A stretch of DNA of 38,843 nt from assembly GCA_020831635.1 (NCBI GenBank), contig JAFIGC010000040.1, positions 1 to 38,843 on the forward strand. The letters run 5' to 3'. Made by a program: the position numbers and the translations under genes. How positions within the stretch are numbered: the stretch's first letter is position 1; every line of letters begins with the position of its first letter. The DNA is from Verrucomicrobiota bacterium. GTDB taxonomy: Bacteria; Verrucomicrobiota; Kiritimatiellia; SS1-B-03-39; UBA6053. The notes below the pieces were generated by a model. It made no database searches. It saw only the letters and a program-made list of their open reading frames with translations, and was not told the DNA's origin. Of this stretch, positions 15,645 to 26,100 are shown one piece after another.

Positions 15645-16560
15645 ATGGGGACGTGGGTTCGAGTAGTTGCATCTGTGAAGTGTTTGCGCGATAATGTGTA
15701 CACGGCAAAGCGCTCATCTCATTTGAAAGTGTCTGGGAAAGATAGAGAGATTCAAATGTAACATCTTTCCGCCCCAATAATGTGGCCTGCGAAGATCTAC
15801 CTGCCTCGATTTCAACCAGAGTAAGGTCAAGGTAATCGGGCAAAGGTTCGCCATAGCTCTGCTCTCCAAGTCGCCCGTCATAGCTTATCATGTACCGAAC
15901 ACCCCGCGCATTGAGCTGATCAAGGGCAACCACGAAATCATCAAAGGAAATCCCGCTGACATAACGGGCGTCCCGTTCCCCACATACGCCTTGATAGGGA
16001 GGATCCATGTACACGACATCCTCGTCGCGACAGTTGGCAAGTACATCCCGATAATCCTGAGCAGTTACAATTGTCTTTCCTCTCAACAGCATTGAAACGC
16101 CAAGAATGTTATTTTTCATTCGGTCCGGATGCGTACCAAGTCTTCTTTTGTCAGGGCTTTGGTTAAACAAACCATCTGAATTATAACGAACCGAGGCTTT
16201 CACACACCTGGCCAACAAATAAAGCAAGAGCTTTGGATCATTTGTACGGTTAAATTCCTCTCTCACCTGGTAATAATGTTCCAGAGGTTCCTGGTCTTCG
16301 CTTCTCCATGTCGATTTGTAAAATTCAGACACTTCTTCGGGTTGGTTAACAATAAGACCGATCAATTGGGCAAGAGGCTTGTTGAAATCATTCAGCCAGT
16401 ATTCTTTTGCCTTCCCTCTCGCCGCACAAGCGAGTGAAAACGCGGCCGACCCTGCAAAAGGCTCGACAATTCGATGAACCCGGTGGGGTAAATACTGAAG
16501 TATCGTTGTTGCAAGGGCTCTCTTGCTGCCCTGATACTGAAAAGGTTGTGGAATTTTCAT
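15607..16560 (-). CDS. DNA adenine N6-methyltransferase, D12 class (type II modification enzyme)
   Basis: A 317-residue methylase that transfers a methyl group from S-adenosylmethionine to adenine N6. The order of motifs is that of the alpha/Dam class: PFQYQGSK (motif X, 6-13), VEPFAGSAAFSL (motif I, 32-43) and the catalytic DPPY (186-189). The middle block CVKASVRYNSDGLFNQSP (119-136) lies in the target-recognition region. The start at 16560 is set by a strong AGGTGG site five bases upstream; an ATG three codons earlier overlaps that site. It is the promoter-proximal gene of a methylase-nuclease operon, which allows protection before cutting. Its AT-rich composition suggests recent transfer. 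Confidence 0.92.
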   Translation of the reverse strand: MKIPQPFQYQGSKRALATTILQYLPHRVHRIVEPFAGSAAFSLACAARGKAKEYWLNDFNKPLAQLIGLIVNQPEEVSEFYKSTWRSEDQEPLEHYYQVREEFNRTNDPKLLLYLLARCVKASVRYNSDGLFNQSPDKRRLGTHPDRMKNNILGVSMLLRGKTIVTAQDYRDVLANCRDEDVVYMDPPYQGVCGERDARYVSGISFDDFVVALDQLNARGVRYMISYDGRLGEQSYGEPLPDYLDLTLVEIEAGRSSQATLLGRKDVTFESLYLSQTLSNEMSALPCTHYRANTSQMQLLEPTSPYGKIPQRVSTAL

Positions 16561-16647
16561 AAAAACCACCTAACACCGATCAAAAATGAAGTCCATAAAT
16601 TTTTTCAATATTCTGTACGCTTGAATAGCTTTAAGGGGTTGTGCCGT

Positions 16648-18498
16648 TCATCTACACCCAACCATCGACGATTGGCGGGTTCGGTGTGGAGCAAGCAGGA
16701 AGAATCCGACGAGGAGGATGAAAACGACGCTCATAACATTGGGAAAATGATGACCGCCCCGTTGGTATAGGGTGCGGCCGGAGGTGGTGGAGGTGTTCCG
16801 GATGGAGAATCCCTGGACTCCGGCCAGGACGCGCAGGCGCTCGATCTCGGCGACTCGTCTTTGGTGTTCGGCGAGGAGGGCGGGATCGGTGGCGATGGCC
16901 TCGACGCCGTGTTCGTTGCGGAAGGCGAGCAGCGCGTCGATGGCGACGGAATCGGGTGCCCCCACGCGGGGAAAATAGTTGCCGGATTCGTTGGTGACCA
17001 TTCCGGTATACCGTCCGGTGGGATCGACAAATCCGGAAACCCCCGCATTGGTGGCACGGGCCACGGTGGTGCGGGCTTCCACGGCCCGGAAGGCCATGGC
17101 CATCTTGCTCACGAGAATCGAATGATTGCGATGAAAACGCCCCTCGTTGGCGAGGGTGAGAATGAGGGGCTGGCGGCCTTCGGGGGATTCCGCGAATACC
17201 CCCGCACTTTCGGAATGCAGAATTTCCGAGCAAATCGCGACCACGAAAGGATGGCCGTTCATCCGCATGAGTACGCGCTCTTCCCCGGCAACGAGGTTGC
17301 CGATGGATTCGACCCAACGCCGGACCGGTGGTATCCAGCCCGCCCATCGCAGCCAGGCGTCGGTTCCACCGGGAATATACTCTCCGCCGGGAAAGAGCCG
17401 CATCTTGAATTGGCTGTCCTCCCCCTCCCCCGCGCCGGGCACAAAAAGGGTCGCGGCATTGCGCTCTTCAAAATAGTTGGGAAAGGTCCCGCCGCCGGGG
17501 CGTTGATCGGAAAGTCCCGCGAGCACGGGCAATCCAAGAGCGTGAACCCATTGTATAAATGAAGCCTGTTGCTCCGCCCGTACCTGTCGGAACCGCATCC
17601 ATTCGGCCTCGAAGGGCTTCGGATCGCTTTCGGCTTTAGCGCGCTCGGCCTCCGGCACCATGTTCGGGTGGAATTCGGCTTGCAGGAACTCCACATTGAA
17701 TAGCGGGATGTCGGCGGCCTTTTCCGGCCAGAGGATGAGGTCCGGCGGTTCGGGAGCGCGGGCGGCCTCTTCGCTCATGCGTTTCAAGTCCTGCATGAGC
17801 ATCCGTCCGTCATAGTTTTTCGCGGGATCCTGAAAAAGAAGCGCGTCGGACTGCAGCACGGCGATGCGCGGACCGGGTTGCAGCGTCTGGTCGATCCGCC
17901 GGATTCGAAATTGACCGTACCCGAAAATCATCCCCCAAGCGGCGGCGACGGCAAGCCCCCCGGGGAGGAGCGCGTGACGTAGGCGCGCTCTTCCGGGGCC
18001 ACGGGCCAACAAGGCGTCGAGCAGCGCCCCGTTGGCCGCGGCGATGGCGAAGGAAATCAGCATGGGGCCACCGAGGTCGGCCGTTTGAATCATCCAGACC
18101 TGTTCATGACAACCGAAGGCCAGGACCGCGAAGGGCAACCCGAAGGGACCGGCCATGCGCAAACTTTCCGCGCCCACCCAAGCGACGGGCAACACCCAGG
18201 CCATGCGACAGCCGCGACGCCGTCCCTCATACACGGCCAGGGCCACGGGAATCAGGGTCAAGGCATTCAGGAAGACCAGCAGATTGGCGGCGACATGGTT
18301 GTAAACCGTCAGCCTGTCCTGCTGAATGCGCAGGGCCACGAAGCCGCCGAGCAATCCGAGCCACACGCAGCCCCAACGGCTCCGGCATCGGGCGAAGGCA
18401 AAACCAAGGGGCAACGGGGTCAGGAGGATCGCCGGCCACCAACGGAAGTAACCGACTTCGCAAAACACACCGCTCAAAATCGCCAAGAAGGCCGGCAA
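16648..18498 (-). CDS. lnt: Apolipoprotein N-acyltransferase
   Basis: Adds the third acyl chain to the N-terminal cysteine of lipoproteins in the inner membrane. The N-terminal half has six to seven hydrophobic segments, followed by a nitrilase-type domain from about residue 210 and a final transmembrane helix (MSVVFILLVGFFLLA). The catalytic triad is intact: Glu259 (LILWPEKA), Lys365 (FKMRLFPGGEYIP) and Cys423 (AICSEILHSE). At 616 residues or more it is longer than E. coli Lnt (about 510), with inserts around 270-310. The only standard start near the right place is TTG at 18498, but the reading frame is open a further 12 codons and the protein resembles Lnt already at the codons just upstream, so the true start is uncertain. 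Confidence 0.88.
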   Translation of the reverse strand: MPAFLAILSGVFCEVGYFRWWPAILLTPLPLGFAFARCRSRWGCVWLGLLGGFVALRIQQDRLTVYNHVAANLLVFLNALTLIPVALAVYEGRRRGCRMAWVLPVAWVGAESLRMAGPFGLPFAVLAFGCHEQVWMIQTADLGGPMLISFAIAAANGALLDALLARGPGRARLRHALLPGGLAVAAAWGMIFGYGQFRIRRIDQTLQPGPRIAVLQSDALLFQDPAKNYDGRMLMQDLKRMSEEAARAPEPPDLILWPEKAADIPLFNVEFLQAEFHPNMVPEAERAKAESDPKPFEAEWMRFRQVRAEQQASFIQWVHALGLPVLAGLSDQRPGGGTFPNYFEERNAATLFVPGAGEGEDSQFKMRLFPGGEYIPGGTDAWLRWAGWIPPVRRWVESIGNLVAGEERVLMRMNGHPFVVAICSEILHSESAGVFAESPEGRQPLILTLANEGRFHRNHSILVSKMAMAFRAVEARTTVARATNAGVSGFVDPTGRYTGMVTNESGNYFPRVGAPDSVAIDALLAFRNEHGVEAIATDPALLAEHQRRVAEIERLRVLAGVQGFSIRNTSTTSGRTLYQRGGHHFPNVMSVVFILLVGFFLLAPHRTRQSSMVGCR

Positions 18499-18532
18499 TA
18501 GGTAGCGATTCAGGATGGAATCCGCGTCAGCT

Positions 18533-20896
18533 TTAATCCGGGATCACCAAACGGTAGATGATGGGTTTGTCTGTTCCATCGGCGAGTTCAAGTTCTTCCA
18601 GATGCCCGGTGGTTTTGGGGTCGGTGATCTTCAAATTGCCCCCCAAGGCAATCACCCGTCCCACGTAGATCCAATCTTGCAAATTGTAGGTCCCTTCCAC
18701 ATGATAGAGTCTGCCGGGTTCCCCCTCACCCTCGATCACCAAGGTGCTTCCGTCCTCCACGCGTGAAGCGGTGAGCACGGGAGCTTCGTCGGTGAAGGCC
18801 GTGGCCACCAAGGGCAGTTCAACCGGATCACCGCCACCGGCGGGGACCATCAGGTGCTGCTCTGGAAATTCCGACAACCCGGCCCGTCGCAAGGTCGAGT
18901 GGCTGATATGAAAGTGCCAATGCCCGCTCTTTGCCGGTATGACCGCCACGCCATTTTCATCGGTGAGTCCGAAGGCGTCATAGGTGTCTTCGCCAGGGGC
19001 AGTCATGAGATGCGCATGCATCGGAATACCGGATACTGGATTGTCCTCCGCATCCAGAATGGTGACATGGATGAAGATCTCCGGATCCACCGCGAAAATA
19101 TTTTCCACAATTGACTGGGTCTCGTCCTCATCGTGGACAATGTCCAGCAGCGGCAGGTTTTTCAGCAGCAACTGCCGCCGGGCGGCTTCCCGGGGATCGG
19201 GAATCACGAACCAGTGCCCTTCCGAAAGATGGATATTAAAATAGCCGTTGGTTTTGTAGGTGGACTGAAACACGGAAGTCAGTTCGCTGTTCACAATATT
19301 TTGCGCCCAAAGCGTCAGTCCGCCGACCGGCTCACCATCCTTATCGAGGTCAGCGCTATCGAAGAGAATCGACCCTTCGAGAATCGCGGACAATTTCGGC
19401 GCGGTATGAACATATTCAACCGACTGGTTGGGGGCGGTCAACTTGACGCGGGTCTCCAGGGCACCGGGATGCCCGACCCGTTCCAGATCATAGGAAAACG
19501 GAGTCACTTCCCAGACCCCGGCGGTCACGGGCAGGGTGAACACCCCGTTTTGCAAGGTATATCCGGAGGTGGTCTGCCCGGTCTCGCGGTTGATCGCCGA
19601 CATTTGAACTTTCCACAGGGGGTTGCCGTCGTCATCCCGGAGATAACCGCCAATCACACTATCGGCCTCAATGAAGGAGATGACAACACCCGTTTGATTC
19701 ACTTCATCGGTCGTATCGACGATGAGATCCGGCTCATTCGGCAACTCAAGGAGGTTGCGGGAGGAGGCTTCGTAGCTTTTGACAAACACAATCCAACGGT
19801 CGGGCGTCACCATCACGAAAAAATCTCCGTTGGCGTCCGTCCAGGTGTGGGTCATCAGCCGGCCGTCGACGATGCCGTTTTCGTCCACGGTGAGGAAGGT
19901 CACCGGCAGTCCCGCGATGGGTTCTTCGGTGGCGTTGCGCTCAGCCCGCCCCGCAATCTCCACCGTACCCTTCGTGAGCACAATGTCGTGTTCCAGTTCG
20001 TCGTCGAATTCGATCAAGCGGTTGTTGCCTCTTTGAAAGGGTCCGACATATCCGGGCGCCACGGCCACGAGATCCACTTCGAGCGGATAATGGGGGCTCG
20101 CAATATAATAGTACCCGTCCTCATCCGCCTGTTTCGCGAAAAGAATATCCGAGTAGGCACCCAATTGCTGGAGGAGGCCGACAATGGCATTGGGGATGCC
20201 ATCCCCTTCCTCATCCACGACATACCCCCAAAAATACTCATCGGTCCAAATTTCATCAATGGTGAGATAGCCATCCACCGGATCAAAGGCATCGTTCGGA
20301 CTCGAAACGCGGATCACATACTCGCCGGCCATATTGGACATGCCGCCGAACATGCCGAGCTGAGTTTCGATGGTGTCGTCCACTTCTCCGTCCCAGTCCA
20401 AAACCATGTTGGTGTTAAAAAAGAAATCCCCGAACATCGGGCGGTAGCCCTCCTGAACCAGATGACTCTCCACCAGCACCGCGTTTTCGTTGACAATGCC
20501 TTCATCGTTGTCCACCAGAAAACGCTCGATCAGCACCGTCTGTCCATTCGACAACCCGGAAATTTCAACATCCACCCAATCAAAGCGGTCCGCGTCGATG
20601 GTCTCGGGTGAAACGATAACCGTGATTGGGCCTTCCGACTCGGGCTGCACCGCCTCGGGACGCTCCCAGGTCTCGTAGTCGCCGTCAATCGGCGCGTTCC
20701 ACGCGGGTGCCAGGTTGTCGCCGATCCGCTCGGCGAAGCACACGTTCGACATGCTCACCCGAAAGACCGAGGCCCATGCGGTCGGGGAGAACAGGGTCAG
20801 TGCGGCAAGGAACAACGCGCGGCCCATCCATGCGCATGTCTTTGGATGGCGGACGTTGGAAAAAAGAAAGGGGAGCAATATGGAGTTGATTTTCAT
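18533..20896 (-). CDS. Large secreted protein with carboxypeptidase-regulatory-like beta domains
   Basis: About 787 residues. A textbook signal peptide MGRALFLAALTLFSPTAWA is present; it starts at an internal ATG (20827), which may be the real start, since neither ATG has a good ribosome site. The mature part is acidic and built of repeated beta modules of the carboxypeptidase-regulatory/CNA-B type, recognised by phrases such as GYVVDEEGDGIPNAIVGL, YYYIASPHYPLEVD, IGGYLRDDDGNPLWKVQM and VTILDAEDNPVSGIPMHA. The C-terminus (GEPGRLYHVEGTYNLQDW...RLVIPD) is a module also found at the end of the ice-binding protein at 28.6-31.1 kb and common in Verrucomicrobiota secreted proteins. Probably cell-surface or extracellular; function unknown. 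Confidence 0.75.
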   Translation of the reverse strand: MKINSILLPFLFSNVRHPKTCAWMGRALFLAALTLFSPTAWASVFRVSMSNVCFAERIGDNLAPAWNAPIDGDYETWERPEAVQPESEGPITVIVSPETIDADRFDWVDVEISGLSNGQTVLIERFLVDNDEGIVNENAVLVESHLVQEGYRPMFGDFFFNTNMVLDWDGEVDDTIETQLGMFGGMSNMAGEYVIRVSSPNDAFDPVDGYLTIDEIWTDEYFWGYVVDEEGDGIPNAIVGLLQQLGAYSDILFAKQADEDGYYYIASPHYPLEVDLVAVAPGYVGPFQRGNNRLIEFDDELEHDIVLTKGTVEIAGRAERNATEEPIAGLPVTFLTVDENGIVDGRLMTHTWTDANGDFFVMVTPDRWIVFVKSYEASSRNLLELPNEPDLIVDTTDEVNQTGVVISFIEADSVIGGYLRDDDGNPLWKVQMSAINRETGQTTSGYTLQNGVFTLPVTAGVWEVTPFSYDLERVGHPGALETRVKLTAPNQSVEYVHTAPKLSAILEGSILFDSADLDKDGEPVGGLTLWAQNIVNSELTSVFQSTYKTNGYFNIHLSEGHWFVIPDPREAARRQLLLKNLPLLDIVHDEDETQSIVENIFAVDPEIFIHVTILDAEDNPVSGIPMHAHLMTAPGEDTYDAFGLTDENGVAVIPAKSGHWHFHISHSTLRRAGLSEFPEQHLMVPAGGGDPVELPLVATAFTDEAPVLTASRVEDGSTLVIEGEGEPGRLYHVEGTYNLQDWIYVGRVIALGGNLKITDPKTTGHLEELELADGTDKPIIYRLVIPD

Positions 20897-21017
20897 TGCT
20901 TGACCAAAACGAGGGTGAAAATGCACGGGACAAAAAGGACAGAACAACTCAGAAAGGATTTGAAATCTTGACAGCATATCCCAAGTCGTTGTATTGATTA
21001 TACATTGAAAGCTCTGC

Positions 21018-21035
21018 CATAGGCAAGTACCTATG
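21018..21035. promoter_or_regulatory. Inverted repeat, candidate operator
   Basis: CATAGG-CAAGTA-CCTATG is a perfect 6-bp inverted repeat with a 6-bp spacer in the divergent region between the secreted-protein gene and the AraC-type gene. An overlapping pair, AGGCAA (21021-21026) and TTGCCT (21038-21043), extends the symmetry. It could bind the neighbouring regulator, which is inference. Confidence 0.4.
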
Positions 21036-21113
21036 TTTTGCCTTTAGTCTCCAAAAATTCGCATCCAGGCTCACCCTCTGCCAAGTGGCGTTTCGCCAAA
21101 ACGCCGTCAAACG

Positions 21114-22166
21114 ATGAGTTCCCTTCCTTTTTCACAGTTTTCGACGGCCTCTCTTCCCCGGAAAGACCGCTTCGACGCTTGGCGGGAATCCATCGAGGTC
21201 CTCTTTGACGTGGAGGAGTTGCCTCGCCGGGACGGGAACCCCTTCCATGCCGAGCTTCAGACCCATCGCATCGGCGAAATGCTGGTCGCCCGCCTCGATT
21301 CGGAAACCGCCCGTTACATCCGACCGCGCGAGCGCATTATCCAAGACGGCATGGACATTCTCATGATCCAATTTTTTTTAGAGGGCGAGGTGCTGTTCCG
21401 CACCGGTAAAGAAAGTAATCGCGGCAAGCCCGGGGATCTCATTGTGTTCGATTTCGCGCGTCCGCTGGACAACATCAACACGCGTTTTCGTCATTTGTCC
21501 CTTCTCGCCCCCCGCGACCGGCTGGAAGCCCATGTGCCGGGCATCGCCCGCTATCACGGTCGCCCCCTGCCCCGGGACCTTCCCGGCGTGAACATTCTCC
21601 GCGAACATCTCCTCACCCTACACAACTCCGCCAGTGGACTCCCGGAGAACCTCGCCGCGCCCCTCAGTGACGCCACCTTTTCACTCGTCGCCGCCGCTTT
21701 CAGCCAGGCCCCGGGAATTTCCCGGGGACTCGGAGACCCCACCTCCGTCTCCGCCGGTATCTGCCTCATTCCCCGGATCCGCCGCCACATCCTTGACAAC
21801 CTGGGCCGCAACGACCTTTCTCCCTTGGCCATCGCCCAACACTTCGGCATCTCCAAAGCCCAACTCTATCGGGTGATGGAACCCGTGGGCGGCGTCGCCG
21901 CCTTCATCCGACATCAACGCCTCCGCGCCTGCCGACGCGATCTGCACAATTCCGCGTTTCGCCACCTCCGCATCGCCGAAATCGCCTACAAACACGGCTT
22001 TACCAACATTGCCTCCTTCAACCGCCAGTTCCGCCAGGAATTTGGGTGCGCCCCGGGGGACGCGCGCGCCACCGCGCCGGACGAAATGTTGGAAAGCGCC
22101 ACAAACGGCAAGTCCCAAGCCGAATACCAGGACTGGATCCGGCTCATCAACGCCGTCGGGGGATGA
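21114..22166 (+). CDS. AraC-family transcriptional regulator
   Basis: A 350-residue DNA-binding regulator. The N-terminal ~200 residues form a cupin-like sensing domain of the AraC-binding-like type (RPRERIIQDGMDILMIQFFLEG, KPGDLIVFDFARP). The C-terminal domain has two helix-turn-helix units, about 236-257 (SPLAIAQHFGISKAQLYRVM) and 284-306, and the AraC signature around IAEIAYKHGFTNIASFNRQFRQEFG. It is divergent from the large secreted-protein gene and precedes the Verru_Chthon-type genes, so either could be its target. The inducer is unknown. Confidence 0.92.
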   Translation: MSSLPFSQFSTASLPRKDRFDAWRESIEVLFDVEELPRRDGNPFHAELQTHRIGEMLVARLDSETARYIRPRERIIQDGMDILMIQFFLEGEVLFRTGKESNRGKPGDLIVFDFARPLDNINTRFRHLSLLAPRDRLEAHVPGIARYHGRPLPRDLPGVNILREHLLTLHNSASGLPENLAAPLSDATFSLVAAAFSQAPGISRGLGDPTSVSAGICLIPRIRRHILDNLGRNDLSPLAIAQHFGISKAQLYRVMEPVGGVAAFIRHQRLRACRRDLHNSAFRHLRIAEIAYKHGFTNIASFNRQFRQEFGCAPGDARATAPDEMLESATNGKSQAEYQDWIRLINAVGG

Positions 22167-22348
22167 AGCGGAAACAGAGGGATTGATGCGCATTTGACTG
22201 TAAACCTGCCCCGAGACTTGTTGAACGGAACATCATACGGTAGTGTCAAAATTCTTCGTGAACTTTGATCACGGTTTTTGTCCGGCATTCGAACAAAGTC
22301 CATGAAGCCCCGCCTGTCGTTCAGCACCCTCATCACTGGAGAATTTTC

Positions 22349-23032
22349 ATGAAAAAACTGCGATTGCTTTTATTAGGGTTCCCTCTTTTTTTTCCTTTCG
22401 CTTACGGGCAACAAGTCGCAAATCAGGAGGACATCACGGTACGAGTGCAGGCCCTTTCCGCCGGCAACCTGGAAATCGAGGGTCTGTTTTGGGTGAAAGG
22501 CCAGGAATGGGAACAAGTTCAGGTGCCCGTGGAATTTTTGTCCACCGCTGAATCCTACACGGGACCCAACCCCATCACCTTTTACCGGGAAGGTCCCCCT
22601 GAGGACGGAGAGGAAGCGCCTGGCTACGTGCCCGTGGCCCAAGTGCGGATTCCCGCAAACACGGATGAGGTGGTCATTCTCTTTCAGGAGCGTGAACAAC
22701 AGATCGCCGGAACCGCAATTCCCCTGCGCGCACAGAATTTCCCCCAAGGCAGCTATATGGTGTTTAACCGCTCCGGTCAGGATGTGGTCATGTCTTTGGA
22801 TGGAGCCCCAGCAACCCTCGCTTCCGGAGGCGTGCAGGTGATCCGCCCCGAGAATCGGGAGCGCCGACCAATTCCCGTGGTTTTGCAACATCGGCGGGAT
22901 CCTGAAAACCGTTCCTTGATCACCACCACTTGGTTTTATCACCCCGAACGGCGGCGCTTTGTTTTTCTCCTCCCCGAAGAGGACCGGATCCAAGTCCGAA
23001 GTATAGGCTGGTTCCCTGGAAATCAGGAGTAA
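22349..23032 (+). CDS. Secreted protein upstream of the Verru_Chthon A-like gene
   Basis: A 227-residue protein with a clear signal peptide (MKKLRLLLLGFPLFFPFAYG) and a beta-rich mature part that I cannot assign to a named family. The start at 22349 is supported by GGAG seven bases upstream; an in-frame TTG 28 codons earlier gives no signal-like sequence. It lies 80 bp upstream of the pseudopilin-like giant protein on the same strand, so the two probably form a unit. Phrases such as GSYMVFNRSGQDVVMSLDG and GGVQVIRPENRERRPIPVVL suggest an export-linked or structural role rather than an enzyme. No catalytic motif is visible. Confidence 0.75.
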   Translation: MKKLRLLLLGFPLFFPFAYGQQVANQEDITVRVQALSAGNLEIEGLFWVKGQEWEQVQVPVEFLSTAESYTGPNPITFYREGPPEDGEEAPGYVPVAQVRIPANTDEVVILFQEREQQIAGTAIPLRAQNFPQGSYMVFNRSGQDVVMSLDGAPATLASGGVQVIRPENRERRPIPVVLQHRRDPENRSLITTTWFYHPERRRFVFLLPEEDRIQVRSIGWFPGNQE

Positions 23033-23112
23033 AAAGACTTAAGTTTACCGTAAAACTGGAAAACATTTCGCGGCGCGTAAACATTCCGTGTCGGAAGGGG
23101 TATGATAATCAT

Positions 23113-26100
23113 ATGAAGTTTACTCGATTTTCACGTCCTATTTCTCAAACCCGCGAAGGGTCCGCCTTGTTGGTGACCCTGTTGGTGATCAGCCTCATGT
23201 TGGTGACCGTCCTGACGTTTACCCAAGTGGTGCGGATGGAGTTGCGGAAAGTCATCTCCCACCAAGAGATGCTCCAGGCGAAAGGCAATGCGCGGCTGGG
23301 GGCGGAGTTGGCCCTCGCGCAAATCCAGCATCTGCTGGGTCCCGACCAACGCGTCAGCGCCCCCGCCGATGTGTTGCGGGGAAGCGAAGGGAACCTGTAC
23401 CGTCCTTCCTTGAACCGTCATGCCAACAAACGGCATTGGGTGGGGGTCTGGGATGCGGATGGATTTGATGAGCGGTCCGCGGCGAACAAACCTTTTCTGG
23501 GCTGGCTGGTGTCTGGTCCTCCGGCGGAATCGGCTGAACAGGACCTCTCCAGGGTTTCCAGCGCACCGACCGGCACGAATTTGGTGGCCCTGGTGGGCGA
23601 GGGTTCCGTGGAACGGCCCGAGGACGGCATCACCCTCGCCCCCACGCCGCTCACCAACGCGGTGGGCACCTACGCGTATTGGGTCAGTGACGAGGGCACC
23701 AAAGCCCGATTCAATTTGCAAGACCCCTTTCGCGGCACCTCCGACTTCACCGAACGGCAGTTCAGCATGAAATCGGCCCAACGGCACGCGGCGGAACTGT
23801 TTACCTATGACAATGTGAATCCCCTTTCGTCGAGCGGACTGTATCCGCTGGATGACGACGGATTCACGGAAATGCGGGAACGACTGGCCAACATTGAGCA
23901 ATTGCCCTTGATCCCCCCGGCTGGCAGTGCCGCGGCGGGCGCGTATCGGCAACTCTATCGGAACCGCTTCCACGACATGACCTTGGTTTCCCGGGGCGTG
24001 CTGGCGGATGTTCGCAACGGCGGACTGAAAACGGATTTGAGCCTGGCCTTTGAAATGCCCTTGGCGGAATTCAATCAGTCTGAATTCGGGGCCGGCTCCC
24101 CCTATGCCGAAGATCCGGTCCATCGTCCCCCCGGCTATCCCGCCAATGAAAAAATCACCCCGATGTTCCGCATTTCCGATTTCACACCCTTCGGTTTTGA
24201 GCCAGAAAACAGTCCCAACCGGGGAACGTATAACAGCACCCATGAGATGTGGGCCAATCCTCAGAAAAACATCGCCCCCGTTCTCCGCGGCCCGCCCTGG
24301 CACCTTTTGCGCAATTATTATCGGATTTACAAACAAAACGATCCCGACCGGGGGGCCTATGGTCTGAACCAGACCTCCTTTGTCACCTCAGGCGGGCGAC
24401 AGGTCTACCAAGGCCGTGGATTTTTCCCGGAGCCCGTGGGGTTTTCCTTTGCCAGACGATATGCGCAGGATCCGCATGTCTGGACCTATGCACAAGGTTA
24501 TGGCCCCTTGGGGACAAACCTGACCAGTTCCCTCGAACTCGGCCGCCCCATTTTTCCGGCCATTTCACCCGTCCCCCTGCGCGTACAAGTGGTGACCAGT
24601 CTGCGCATGCGTCCGCATACGGTCACGGATGAAGAAGGTGAAACGGCCACACATTATATTCCCGACGTCTACATCGACCCGATTGTGGTGCTCTGGAACC
24701 CCTACAACGTCCCCGTACGAACCGGCACCCAACAGGGGCAGCCCCTGCAAATCAGTGTGCGTTTCATTGATTTCATCATGGATCTTGAAACCGACGGCAC
24801 CAGCAACAAGGTGCGCCTGCGCAACCTTTTCAAGGACAGCAATGGCAGTCATCTCAGTTATGATCCAAATTCCTCGGAAGCCTTTATGTTGACCCTGGAC
24901 GACGGAGGTTCGGGGTTGGTGTTGGAGCCGGGAGAAGTGGTGATTTTCACCGGCACCGCGCAAAGTGTCACCTATGAGCGGATTCCAGGGTCGGACAGTT
25001 TCCAGGTGTATAGCGGCGTCAATCTGAACATGCGGCCCGGCATTGTTTCGTATCTGCCTGAAGATTCCGGAATTCTTTTTGAAGACCCATGGGAGCTGTC
25101 GCTTCCAGCGGAAACCTCCGTCCGTTTCCAGACCACAAATGTGAATGTGGATCCGATGACGGGCCAAACGGTCAATTTGATCCACAAGTTTCAATTCGGG
25201 GGCGTGAGCCGAAATTTGCCAAGCGGAAATCCATCGGGCATTTCCCCGTTTTTCAGCTCGGCCGAAGCGGGTGGGACCAACATGAATACAGCTTGGTCCG
25301 CCTCAATGAGCGCGAACTCCGCCGAGCTTGTGGATGAGAAAAGACCCTTCTTTCTTTACGACGCGATGCTAAAATCGGAAAATTCCGATTTTCCGGTCAA
25401 CATGCTGGCACAGTATAACGTGAGGGCCGCAACCTTTGACCAAGGCCTCTTCACAAATTCGGAATCCATGAAGCACCTCCCCTCCACACGGCAGGATGAT
25501 CTATGGCTTGGACGGTCCTTTCGCCTTCAGTTTGGTTGGGACAGCCTTTTTTCCACCCATATTTCCACGGAAGGAAGTCGCGGCGCTTTTTGGGGCGGCG
25601 GCCCCACCAGTTCCAGTGGCAGCCCGAGGGTCACTTTGTTTGAAATTCCTCGTTTACCTCCCTTGTCACTGGCCTCTCTGCAACATGCACAAGTCCTTCT
25701 CATGGGGGACGAACCGTCTTTTGCCATCGGCAATTCCATCTTGCCCATTTTTGTACGCCCCGGGGAAAAAATCAGTAGCCAAGCTTTGAATAACAGGACG
25801 GGTTCAGCGAGCACCTTCCCGAATAACTTGCGCGTCTGGAACGAGGCCCGTTCCCCCCGCAGCCGCAATCCCTGGACCATGACCCGTCCGGACTGGTCCT
25901 ATTTGCTCAATGAAACCCTCTGGGACGGATATTATCTCTCCAGCATCAGCCCCATCAATGGTTTTGCCTCCGCCCATGACAGTTTTGCGGCCCTGCAAGA
26001 AGGCCAACCCCTGCCCAATTCCACCCTGCGCGCAGTGAAACGTCCCGGAGAGACAGAGGCCGATGTGCGGGACAAGTTGTTCCACAGTGGGGGCAACCGC

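Noticed and set aside
19133-20611. Plus-strand frame opposite the large secreted protein
   Set aside because: The minus strand has a signal peptide, recognisable beta modules and the phylum C-terminal module; the plus frame has none.
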